From assembly GCA_040954595.2 (NCBI GenBank), contig CM082592.2, positions 9,796,001-9,860,000 on the forward strand: 64,000 bases of DNA, written 5' to 3'. A program made the position numbers and the translations under genes. The notes beneath the pieces are model-generated. The model saw only the letters and a program-made list of their open reading frames with translations. It did not search any database and had not been told where the DNA came from. Below, piece after piece: positions 1 to 11,480 of this stretch (position 1 is its first letter; each line of letters begins with the position of its first letter). This DNA is from Balanoglossus misakiensis (taxonomy: Eukaryota; Hemichordata).

Positions 1-1509
1 GAAAATGTTGAAAAATCGACCATTTTTCGACTTTGCGAATTTTCAAAATTTGGTCATTTTTTGAAAAAACCATGGGTTATAGCTCAGGAAAATGTTGAAA
101 AATCGACCATTTTTCGACTTTGCGAATTTTCAAAATTTGGTCATTTTTTGAAAAAACCATGGGTTATAGCTCAGGAAAATGTTGAAAAATCGACCATTTT
201 TCGACTTTGCGAATTTTCAAAATTTGGTCATTTTTTGAAAAAACCATGGGTTATAGCTCAGGAAAATGTTGAAAAATCGACCATTTTTCGACTTTGCGAA
301 TTTTCAAAATTTGGTCATTTTTTGAAAAAACCATGGGTTATAGCTCAGGAAAATGTTGAAAAATCGACCATTTTTCGACTTTGCGAATTTTCAAAATTTG
401 GTCATTTTTTGAAAAAACCATGGGTTATAGCTCAGGAAAATGTTGAAAAATCGACCATTTTTCGACTTTGCGAATTTTCAAAATTTGGTCATTTTTTGAA
501 AAAACCATGGGTTATAGCTCAGGAAAATGTTGAAAAATCGACCATTTTTCGACTTTGCGAATTTTCAAAATTTGGTCATTTTTTGAAAAAACCATGGGTT
601 ATAGCTCAGGAAAATGTTGAAAAATCGACCATTTTTCGACTTTGCGAATTTTCAAAATTTGGTCATTTTTTGAAAAAACCATGGGTTATAGCTCAGGAAA
701 ATGTTGAAAAATCGACCATTTTTCGACTTTGCGAATTTTCAAAATTTGGTCATTTTTTGAAAAAACCATGGGTTATAGCTCAGGAAAATGTTGAAAAATC
801 GACCATTTTTCGACTTTGCGAATTTTCAAAATTTGGTCATTTTTTGAAAAAACCATGGGTTATAGCTCAGGAAAATGTTGAAAAATCGACCATTTTTCGA
901 CTTTGCGAATTTTCAAAATTTGGTCATTTTTTGAAAAAACCATGGGTTATAGCTCAGGAAAATGTTGAAAAATCGACCATTTTTCGACTTTGCGAATTTT
1001 CAAAATTTGGTCATTTTTTGAAAAAACCATGGGTTATAGCTCAGGAAAATGTTTAAAAATCGACCATTTTTCGACTTTGCGAATTTTCAAAATTTGGTCA
1101 TTTTTTGAAAAAACCATGGGTTATAGCTCAGGAAAATGTTGAAAAATCGACGATTTTTCGACTTTGCGAATTTTCAAAATTTGGTCATTTTTTGAAAAAA
1201 CCATGGGTTATAGCTCAGGAAAATGTTGAAAAATCGACGATTTTTCGACTTTGCGAATTGTCAAAATTTGGTCATTTTTTGAAAAAACCATGGGTTATAG
1301 CTCAGGAAAATGTTAAAAAATCGACGATTTTTCGACTTTGCGAATTTTTAAAATTTGGTCATTTTTTGAAAAAACCATGGGTTATAGCTCAGGAAAATCA
1401 TCCAGAAATGACAATTTTTCGACTCTCCGAAATTTCAAAATTTCTTTATTTTTTCGAAAAAATCATGGGTTATAGCTCATGAAAATCATCCAGAAATGAC
1501 AAATTTTCA
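1..1509. repeat. 87-bp satellite/minisatellite array, right-hand edge
   Basis: Sixteen full 87-bp monomers run from position 1 to 1392, each starting gaaaatgttg and ending with ggttatagctcag. A degenerate seventeenth unit and a stub follow to about 1509. Units 1-12 are almost identical. From about 1050 the copies carry private changes (a T at 1054 that makes a stop, gacgat for gaccat in the last three good copies) and the last units decay strongly, as expected at an array edge. The array continues off the left end of the window. Because 87 is a multiple of three and the consensus has no stop in one frame, it reads as a long open frame. Each monomer contains near-palindromes (around gaaaaatcgaccatttttc and ttttttgaaaaaa). 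Confidence 0.97.
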
Positions 1510-2601
1510 TAGACACACACCTGTATCGAAACCACAGGAAGGCCTTCCTTCCTTAAAAAAATAAGCGACAAGTTGCAAACTGAGCCGGAGTTCTCACGCA
1601 ATGTCGGATTAATCAGCTATTTGTCCGCAATCTCTTCTTGATGAAAGATGAATGATGCCTGTTTGGAATGCACTGATTGCGTTCTTTAAATACACACTTC
1701 TGAAGTACAGCGGCGAAATCGGGAACAAAAGCGACATTCAAAGCTTCGCACTGTCCCTGGAAAATCTACCAAATCTGTGAAATGAAATGGATTAAATTTC
1801 AATTTTTAGTTATTGCAATTCTCTCGAGCGCATTTCCCCAGAAATACTATTCTCCTCTTTGGTATTGAATCCAAACATTAGAGTATTGTATATTAATTAA
1901 ATCATTCGTATGGCATTGGCAGCATCGCTGCGAAGTTTATAGAAAACATTCAAAAACTGTAATGTTAAATAAATATGGCCTCGGGGAACTGGACTGTTTC
2001 AGGTTTTGGTTTCCATGGAGATTCAAAAGTCTACTTAAATGAAATTTTGTCAATCACGCACGGTTGTTCAATTTCAGCGTAGTTGTTGCTACTGACGTCA
2101 GTCATAGCAACGTGGAATTTTCCTTGGCAAACTAAATTACCCCGAAACACAGTTTATTTCGCACCAATTTGGACCAATTTGCCAAAACGGGAACCGCAAT
2201 TATTTTCCACGGAATGCCTGAAAATAGCAGGAAGGGCTTTCTGGCTGCAGTGGAGCATAATCAGAGTTGTTTCCTGTTTCGGATACGCTGAAAATGTCAT
2301 CTCTATTTTTCTATTTCTTTCATATGGAATATTCTTGCCAATAATTTTCTCCGCCAGTTTAATTCCACGTCTGTCATTTCTAGTAGATTCAAGTCAATCA
2401 TCTCTGATGTAGACATATGCATGCCCCATTTCTGGGTCAAATTGTAAATAGCGTTTTGCGCACGCGTAACCTTTGCCCGTCAGGTTAAAAACCCTTCAAT
2501 ACAGTTAGCGGCACCATCATCATATTGCTAGATTGGGATCTTGATAGTCTGGTGCATGGTGGTGATGTACCGAAACATTTTTTTTAGATCAACCACAGGA
2601 G
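1510..2601. other. No gene seen; upstream region of the FN3K-type gene
   Basis: AT-rich unique sequence. I find no conserved coding stretch in it. A polypyrimidine tract ending in ttttttttag at about 2579-2588, followed by 13 bases and then the ATG at 2602, looks like a 3' splice site. The gene therefore probably has an upstream 5' UTR exon inside this interval. Confidence 0.5.
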
Positions 2602-4486
2602 ATGTCTGGAAAGCTATCCGACGTTGAATCCCTCCTGAAGAGAGGGCTGGGCTGTAGCACGGTGAAGCATTTCGGTTCTGGAGGCGGTGGGTGTGTCAGC
2701 TGGGGAGAACCCTATGAAACGGACAATTACGGGAAAGTCTTCGCCAAGATGAATTCAAGAAGTGTTGTGAGTGGATCCCGTGATTTTGTTTCCAACCCCA
2801 CTGAGCTCCCCGTGTGCAGAGCATGCGCACAACATACAGGCAGTACCACCTTCAAATGTGGTTACGCAATATTCAAACTTTCCATGTTTTCCACTTGACT
2901 CTTGGGGGTCCTGGTTCCAGCGATACAGTGTATATAGCAATGCGAGTCCTCTAAAAATGTCCTAATCTTACTTTATGTCGTTTACACCAAAGGCCCGGGG
3001 TATGTTTGACGGCGAAATGACAGGCCTGCAAGCTATACTTGCAACGAATACAGTCAAAGTGCCAAAGCCGTATAAAGTCCTTGATCATGACGATGGTGGC
3101 GCTGTCCTGGTCGCCGAATACATACACATGCAACCGGGACGTCTTAGTTGCCATGGTGCAAAACTTGGTGAATTGGTGGCCAAGTGAGTATTTTTGATAT
3201 AAGTGCTATCAATGAATATCAAGTTTAGACTCCATATGAAATTTGAAAGTGCAGAATGCTGAAATGTAAGGTTCATGTATATGAAGTTTTCCAGGAAAAA
3301 AAACTAGACTTTTATCTCCGCTATATATACTAGTATGAATTTCGTCAATGTTACCGTTATTAGATTATTTAAGTCAGTATTTGGTAAAACAAACGTACAT
3401 TGCAGAATGCATCTACACAATGAGGAGTTGCGAAGAAAGCAGCAAAAACAGACAAACCGAGTCGGCAGTGATGAGACATCGTACGTTAGTAAATTTGGTT
3501 TTCATACAGAGACGTATATGGGTTATATACCACAGCCGGTCACGTGGGAAGACGATTGGGTGGTAGGTTAAAAGTAGTAAGCTGTCCGAGATATTTCTGG
3601 TGCAAATAAAATGAATTACATTGATGAACAATGATGTGATTTTTTCAACATTTTATACCCCGTATTTAGACTTGACAAACGTACGCTTTTTGTTTTGTCT
3701 TATTTTAGAACTTCTTTGCTCGACACAGGTTGAAACTGATGTTTGATCTCTTTGAGAAGGAGATCGGAGACAGAGAAGTGATGGACTTGTGGTCCGAGCT
3801 CCAGCTAAAGGTGCCAGAATTTTTCATCGGTCTTGATGTCAAACCAGCCTTACTCCACGGCGACTTGTGTCGCGGCAATGTCCGTGAAACAGAACACGAA
3901 CCAGGTAGGATTGTGGTGTGTGCACTAAAACGTTTGGTCAACGAATAATACATGTATTAGCAAATATGAATGAGATGTGCAACATCGATCCATTTTTATT
4001 TTAAATGTGGCATTTTCAGCATTTAAGACCCGTGCCTGTTCATTACGTCTTTCTTTGTTTTGCAGTAAGTTTCGACCCAGTCTGTTATTACGGTCACCAC
4101 GAGTACGATCTAGCAACTGCCGACACGTTTGGAGGCGTTGGGAGTGATTTCCATGCAGGATATCACAATTGTATACCGAAAGCACCTGGTTTTGAGAAGA
4201 GGTGCGGGCTGTATAAGGTCTTCTACTACGTCATGTCATGGTAAATATTATTTCATGTTTTCATATTATTGTGTTAAGAACCCACCCTCCATAACCAAGC
4301 GTGTCACTTACCGTAAATTCAGCATGGTCATTCAGTAACACAGAACTGCCAAATAGACTGGTTGCAATTTTCCATCTCTTTGTCAACTGACGTGAAGTGT
4401 CCAACTTTATTCTTGTTTCCAGGTATCATGGCATGGATGAATGTCGCGAAGATGCACTGGCCAATATGAGAGCACTGTTGACGTGA
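2602..4486 (+). CDS. FN3K: Fructosamine-3-kinase / ketosamine-3-kinase family protein
   Basis: Predicted cytosolic kinase that phosphorylates ketosamines (Amadori products) on glycated proteins, leading to deglycation. Six coding exons fit: 2602-2766, 2993-3183, 3406-3562, 3709-3904, 4066-4240, 4423-4486. They give 315 residues, close to the 309 of the human family members. A glycine-rich loop lies near residues 25-30 and the ATP-contacting Lys is about K49 (VFAKMN). The catalytic-loop motif HGDLCRGN is at 221-228, and the [15 protein letters not shown] segment follows near 239-253. The motif [14 protein letters not shown] in exon 3 is typical of the family. The family's usual DPA after the metal-binding Asp is DPV here. 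Vertebrates have FN3K and FN3KRP; I cannot say which this equals, and a single pro-orthologue is likely. Confidence 0.93.
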
Positions 4487-5273
4487 AAATGTCACTTTTT
4501 AATGACTTCGCAAAAGGTCATTTAAAAGGGCATTTCAAATCACCGAATGACACAGACAGAAAACAGCAAGCATAGTTGATGTTTATGTTTTATTGTAACA
4601 TACAACGTACTATTAAACGAAGTCCACAATATACAAATGCCATAGTCACTTTTTTTACAATACTAGTGAAGTTGTCTTATTGCAAAAAAGACTCCTGGCT
4701 ATTAAATTCAAGCACCAACTTTGCTAGGGAAACTAGTGGGCATTGGATTTTCCAGACCCTGTGTAACTTCGTGCACGACTACGTTATATCCCATGATTCA
4801 GTTCATGTCTTGATAATCACACACCCGGATCGCAAGGCAATCAAAATTCTAAACTTGTATACTGAAAACAAAAATGATGAAGAAACGTTCACTTCATCTT
4901 TCCAAACAACTTTGGATTTTCAAAAACTTTAGATTTGACATATGACACATCTCCTGCCCATGACAATACATGCTCTTTGCACAGAAAAAAAACAACATTT
5001 CCTTATAAATAGGATATATATGTTCTTGGGTGGCATAACTAGCTACACACAATCTACATGGTACAAAACTGCACAAAAAAGAAAATAGAAATTAGGGGAA
5101 ACTAAGCGCAGACGTTACTTTTATACAGTCCAGGTTAATATGTTTAACTATCTACCTATCTATCTACACTGCATCCCTTTTACGGAAGTCAAGGGTCTTT
5201 TTCCCATTGTTCTTCTTTGTTTCTACATATGCACAAATTTGACTGTTTCTTGCATCACCTTCTCCGAAAGTTC
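4487..5273. other. Convergent 3' UTR interval (FN3K / beta adaptin)
   Basis: The two flanking genes end towards each other here. A possible poly(A) signal for the plus-strand gene is attaaa at 4612-4617. A short ctat/ctac microsatellite lies at about 5150-5166. No conserved coding sequence is visible. Confidence 0.5.
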
Positions 5274-8200
5274 TTAGCTGTGGAGGATGGCATCGAATGA
5301 CTGATGTACTCCTCCGGCAACATCCAACGCTCGCGATTTCAACGACAACTGGAATGCAAGAGAAGAAGAGGTCTGGATTAACTTCTGAGGTCAAATATGC
5401 TTTTCTTTGAGGAGTGAAAACACATTATTTTGGTCATTTCCTGAGAAAAGCACATGCTTACCGTAATAGTAGGATTTCCAGGTTGAATTTTTAATTCTGC
5501 CAGCACCCAAATGCCATTGGTTAATTTTATTGACAGATACAACATATCCTGACCTTCTACGGTTCGTCTGGCTATCGTGAAAATGTTGTTGTACGTTAAT
5601 TTTTGACTAATTGAATCTGAGGAAACAGAAGAAAAAAATATACGCATTAAGTTATAATCTTACTGCTACAAACCATATCAGCCCATTCTATCTATTTTCA
5701 CAATTCAAGTACATTCGCTTCACTTTCTGTTTCTCTTACCTGTATCATAAGTAACATTTGGAATTTGGAAATTGACTTCATTCTGGGTTGGGATATCTCT
5801 CCAGGTGGCCAGGAAAACTTTTTTGTCTGTATGGAAATACAGGATAGCTTAGATAGTCATGTGGTAAAACTGAAGTTTACAAACACAAAATCAAGGTACA
5901 AAAACAAAATGGTTTATTTTCTTTCTTTTGATGACAGACCCTAAATACGAAATGAACATTAATGGAAAACCACTCACCCATCCTGCCATCTTCAGTGAAG
6001 AAAACGTGCATGGGAATAAGGGTACTGAAATAAAATATATCAATGTTGTTTTTGATTGCTACTTGGAGGTTTGTCAGAGGGTCCATACGTTGCACCGGAC
6101 CCACGGTGTTCATGGGTAACGATGTGTCGTTCATTTGATTGGGGTTCAGCGGTGACACCACCTGGAGTTGTGCTGCCGGAATCACACCAAAACTGGAAAA
6201 GAAAGAAAAGGACATACTGTTTAGTCCAGTGTAAAAAAAAAACAAGTCTGAGAACAGTTGTTGATGTAGTACTCGCCACTATGCAAACAGAAACTTTTTT
6301 TTCACTCTTCCACCAACTGTGATATTAAGAACAATAGGGTGGATCTAACTCACCTATTTTTATTAAGCTGGATAGCAAAACCTGCCATTTGCTGCAAGGC
6401 CCTATTTGTAAATGTCATGTCCATGAAGATTTGACCCTGGCGACGGGTGAACGTACCAGTAATCTCTAAACCTTTCCCTTTGGTAGCTGCCACCCATATC
6501 TGCGAGGAAATGGAAACGTTTGTTACATTTTGCATTAAATCACTCTACAACACACTGAGCAACACAGTAATGCAAAGATATTTATCACTTGGAAATCCTA
6601 AGCACGACCACTCACCTGTTTTGGCGAGACATAACATCCACCTCCCAAGCCCGGTCCAGACACCAGGTCAAATATGTCCGTGAGCCCCTCTAGAGTACTG
6701 CCACCTCCTCCCACTGCGGGAGGGGGTGTTGGGGATGCACCAGGCACAGGCACAGGTCCGCCCAACTGAAAAACAGAAACGCGCCATACGGAAATGTCAA
6801 CTGCAGCTTCACTTGCAAATCAGAAGGGTGCACTGACAGAAAAATCTGTGAACCAAGTTGACTCCATCGGCCAAGTCATCACTGTGGGATCTCTGCTCAT
6901 TGGGGGGAAGGGGTGGTGGTGTGTGTGAGTGTGTGTGACAACAAGACTAGACTTACCAAACTGTCCAGCCCACCTCCCAGCAGATCAATGGAACCCGTGT
7001 CTTCAATCTGTGTTGTCGGAGGACCCGGCTGTGCAGGTGGTCCCAAGTCCATGCTCAACAGATCTCCAATGAGATCTCCCTGGGACTGTATGACAATTGG
7101 CTGAGCAGCCGCTGGTGGTGGCGCTGCTTCTGTTGTTGGAGCCGGGGCAGCCTCAACGCTTTCCGTTCCACCCCTGTGAATTGGCACAAAAGTGACATTT
7201 TTTTTAAATCTCTGCACCTATTCTAATTTCACACAAAGCTTGACTTGCAATACTTGGCTGGGTAGTTTGCATGCTGCTTGGATATTATTTTAACACAGCA
7301 CTAAGAACCTGGATGTTTTATACATCAGGGTTAAAAACAGAACAAGACTTACGTCTGTGTTCGAACAGGAAGAGAAACCTTCTTCAGACCGGTGCGTCCT
7401 TCTACGAATGCATTTGGAGGTTTGTGATACACCGAGGCAAGACTAGCTATATGGCAGATGAGCTCATCTAGTAGTGTTGGTTCAATCAGATCAGTCTCTT
7501 CCGAGATGAGAGGTTTCTCGGCCAACACAACTTCCTTTGCTGCTGCCGGATCAGTGGACAGCAACCTCCAGTATATGTACCCTCTGTCGCGGAGGTCGGG
7601 ATTGTCACTATCCTGTTGTAGTTACAGGGGATACAGACAGGACGTTATTCCAATGGATGGCGACAATGCATGATGTAACACAGAAAACTGCTGGAAACAT
7701 TGCTACATGTCCCTTAACAAACATGGCATTGCATACAATATGAAAGTCTGAATTACCTGAGTGGCAAGGCTTAGAACCTGTTGTACTAGTTCTTGTGTGT
7801 CTGTCGGTCTTTTCAGGAACAACTTGACGATGGCCGTCAACAGCTGTAATTGCACTTGTGTATTCTCGTCATGGAAACCTTCCAGGAAACTCTCCAGAAG
7901 TTCATCAGCGTTGTCTATTCTCTCCGCGTATTCACCAATGATCCAGACCATGGAAGCTCTGTCAAGGAACAATGGAACCATATCAGATCACATCCAAGGA
8001 CTCATTTATTACTGTAAAATTTGTATTACTATCAGAAGCAACATAGCATTTTTGGATGCCCCTGTCAATTCCTTGCGTTTCTGTCTACAAAATGTAACAC
8101 ATCAAGTTCTACTGTCCCTCCACTCACCTGGCTTCTGGTTCATCCAGAGTGTCTAGATTTTCACACAATGTCGCGATGATGCTCTCGTATTTATTTGGGT

Positions 8201-10631
8201 ATTTACGGAAGATGTCTTTGATGACCACGATGGCTTCCTGCACAACGTAGTTGACCTTGGTCTGAATGAGGTCAAGCAGGGTGCTAACACACCTCTCAGC
8301 GGATTGCTGTGAACATCAAACAAATGTACATTTAAAATTTACTGAAACAAATTTTGAGGGAAAAACCTACCATACCAATGGCAACATATGTACAGAGGAA
8401 CTCAGACTTTCAAAGAAAGAGAGTATGCATAAATACTTTACACATTCACCAATCCATGGCTACGACACAGAAAGTAGGTAATTTACCTCCACTTTGATTG
8501 CACATCTGCCGATAGCTCTGACAGACTTTCTGACAAAATCCACATCGACCTCTGTAGCGTATTCCTTCAGCTCTGCCAGCACCTGTGCGATGTTTCCCTG
8601 CGTGGCCAGGCGTATCATGATGTCCAGTTTCTCAAGTTTTACGTAGATGGGGTCATTGTACTTGACAAAGAACACCTTCATTTCATGTTTCAGGATGTCT
8701 GGTCTGCAAGAATTCATTAACAAAACATAGTCAGTCATATGACCGGTTCAGACAAGCGCTTTGACCAGTGACTGGCCATTATCTACATCACTTGGATCCA
8801 GACCATGCAAATATCCCCTTTCACCACCATCACTTGGTATAATCCTATTATTTCAAACGTCTGGTTGGACCTATATACAGCAAAATGGGGTAAGGGGATG
8901 AACATTCTGAAAGGATTAACTTCTCACCTCTTTTGAACAATCAAATTGATGTTTCTCAGCGCTACGTATTGAATCTCGGGTTCAGCTGACAGCATAGTTA
9001 CAAGCGGAGGAGACAGCTTCTTGATGAGTGAGGAGACGTAGGCTGCTGCGGGCTCCAACATTTCCATGAATTTCATCAAAACCTGTCAGACAAAGGAAAA
9101 TTGAATTCTTAATTAATTACCAGTATTTTGTAATTTTGAATTCATGTAACGAACATTACAAGCCAGCAGCCTCAAACAGGGATGAATGCCCCAATAGATC
9201 AGATCTTACCTTGACAGCAGAGAGTACTACAGCAGCGTTGGCGTGTGCAAGACGAGGTGTAACTCTCTCACAGATATTCTGAGCTTCCCTTTCTTCTTTT
9301 GGAGTGAAGTTTGCCAGGGAATCCAGGATAAATATTTGGCCCCATCTACAGCAGCACACAGAGAGAAAAAAAGTCAGACCGAAGGAAATGAAATGGCGTG
9401 CTATCTAACAACCAGAAGTACTGTAATGTTTTCTTGACGAGTCAACAAGCGTGCGAGTAAATTTAATTCTGGAAAGCATGGTTTACTCACTCGGTACATT
9501 CGTTGAGGGCAGTCAGCAGTTTGTTTACTGTCTGTGAGTTCATGTCTATGAGAGCTGCAGCTGTTGGAGATGATTCATTAATTTCTGCAAGTGCTGCTAC
9601 TGCATTAGCTACCACCTGCAAAAAAATGACAGGAATAATCATCAGTGCCTTATAACGAAATTATGCTCAATATCACTGTTGTCAAAGGAGGATATCATTC
9701 AGATGAGAATAGCTAACTGCATCTATCATATTTGAAAGGAATTGTATACATAAAATTTTAACTAGGGGAGGGGGATAGTGAAATTGTGCGGGTATCCCTA
9801 TGTTCTTACCATAGGATTGGAATCTGACAGCAGATCGCGGAGATGGTCCAGGAAGCCTTGGTCTTCAACCAGCATTGAATTGATGTCATGAAGCTTGGCA
9901 ACACACACGGCTGCAGTCTTGCGGACGTAAGGGTCCTCATCCTTCAAGCATTTCCTCAACGGTTCACACAGGTACTCTGTGATCTTGTCCACCCTGATGC
10001 AGCCCATGGTTCTGACGGCCAACGCCCTGATCAGTGGGTTGGGATCTTCACAATCCTACAGACGGAATATTACAGTGCAGTTTGTATTACATCGTACACA
10101 AAAATTGGTTTAGGTGTACATGTAGTTGAATTGACAGGGAATTCCCAACTATGGTGCCCCTAACATAAGTATGGTGACTGTAAAAAAAATACACTACTTA
10201 CCCTAACGAAAGTATTGACAGCCATGATAGCCATGTCGGGCTGACTTTTTGCGTAGTTCATCAGATATAAGTAGACCAACTTCTTCAGTTCTAAGTTATC
10301 TGTCTGCATGCAGTTGACAACATCAGGAAACAGGGCACTGAAGATTGGAAATAGAGTCATGGTTAATTCAGTTTTTTAATCCACTGTCATTTTCGTTGTC
10401 GTTGTCATCGTCATCATCGTCATCATCATCATCATCATCGTCATCGTCATCGTCATCAAAACAGTCTTGACTGTAATCTAAAACCTACCTCACATCTTTA
10501 CCAACAGTCATACTGGCAATTACTTTCTTGACAGCTTCCTTCTTTCTGTCTTTCTTGTCACTGTTCAGCTCCGCTTTCAACTCAAAGATTTCACCCTTTT
10601 TGGTGGTGGTGAAGTACTTGGAGTCTGTCAT
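5274..10631 (-). CDS. AP2B1: AP-2 (AP-1/2) complex subunit beta, beta-adaptin
   Basis: Large subunit of clathrin adaptors acting at the plasma membrane (AP-2), and in many invertebrates also at the TGN (AP-1). Seventeen coding exons, from the ATG downwards: 10489-10631, 10202-10337, 9810-10055, 9491-9615, 9210-9345, 8928-9082, 8487-8703, 8128-8306, 7757-7958, 7353-7612, 6957-7173, 6616-6765, 6354-6499, 5978-6192, 5740-5826, 5462-5616, 5274-5348. All phases close, giving 947 residues (human AP2B1 937-951). The N-terminus [20 protein letters not shown] and the armadillo trunk are nearly identical to the family. The Pro/Gly-rich hinge lies in exons 11-12, with LLGGGLDSL and LLSMDL there as possible clathrin-box-like motifs. 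The ear domain ends in SFDAILHS. A 5' UTR exon with a donor near 11137 is likely. Adjacency to PEX12 supports the AP2B1 locus over AP1B1. Confidence 0.97.
7187..7263. repeat. Dispersed repeat, copy 1 (intron of the beta-adaptin gene)
   Basis: About 77 bp running from agtgacattttttt through ctctgcacctattctaattt and aagcttgacttg to acttggctgg. It is clearly related to 54210-54288 in the same orientation. It lies in the intron between beta-adaptin exons 10 and 11. No terminal inverted repeats or target duplication can be seen, so the element type is unknown. Confidence 0.75.
10387..10457. repeat. Trinucleotide (TCA/TCG) microsatellite
   Basis: Imperfect tcatcg/tcatca run inside the first coding intron of the beta-adaptin gene (10338-10488). 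Confidence 0.9.
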
Positions 10632-11480
10632 CTTGGCAGTTTCTGATGATCCAACTCAATAAGTACTGTCCAGCAAATGATAGGGGGCATACAAACGTAA
10701 AGGTGTTAATTACAGAAGTAATACGAACTGCAATATCGTGACACAGAAAGTGCAAGAATACACTCGCATCACCCCAGAGCCGGTCTCATACCGGAAGTAT
10801 AATGAATAAAAATCTGAAAATTGTCTGATGCTTGTAGCCTACTGATTTTTTACAGGATCACGTCATACAGTGATAAATATTATGCTTGTTATAAGATTCA
10901 CTCTGCGATCTTAATTATGTAACCAATGTGACGCTAAGATATTTTGGTGATCACTTTCTTGTTATTTTACGTGGCCGGAGGGGCGGTTCCTGCGTTATAC
11001 ATTGATTGAATGGACGTTTTCCAACCATCGGTTATTGCCATCTTTATAACGTAACACTTACACGAACAAAAATATTAGAACAATCAAAGTAAACAAAATT
11101 ATCGGAATGATTTCTGCAAAAGTCAAAACTTACCTACCTTCGAGTTAAAAGGTGGATGATAAGGGATAAAGTCGAAAGGTGCCCAGTAATAAAACACCGT
11201 AAGATGGCGGTGTCTTCCTGCTTCCCACAATGCTACGCTGTGTAAAACCAGGTTGACCTTTGAACTCAAGCAGTTCAAGGTTCACACATGTTTTAAGCAT
11301 GTAACTGTGTTTCTCTGCTTTTTGTCGATAATCTATGTTAAAAAAGGGGTTTATAACTGTAAAAACCTCTTTATTTTGATCAAGTAGAAGGGGCAAGTGA
11401 CCTGATTCAAGAAATCCACCAGCTAGAGTCATAGCACTCTCATAAACAACAGAGGCAGTGAGGCATATATATAATACAGA
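10632..11480. promoter_or_regulatory. Divergent promoter region of beta-adaptin (-) and PEX12 (+)
   Basis: The start codons of the two genes are 849 bp apart and point away from each other. On the minus strand a splice-donor-like sequence (ctcgaag then gtaggtaag, boundary near 11137-11138) marks the end of a probable beta-adaptin 5' UTR exon. Its transcription start would then be within a few hundred bases of the PEX12 start. No TATA box is evident. Confidence 0.55.

Noticed and set aside
61-1482. Long open frames of 331 and 125 residues
   Set aside because: They are translations of the 87-bp satellite; the repeat length is a multiple of three and the consensus has no stop in that frame.
1-1509. 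CRISPR-like array
   Set aside because: Units are directly contiguous with no unique spacers, and the genome is animal.
2083-2412. 109-residue frame
   Set aside because: Low-complexity hydrophobic translation without motifs or splice context; probably chance.
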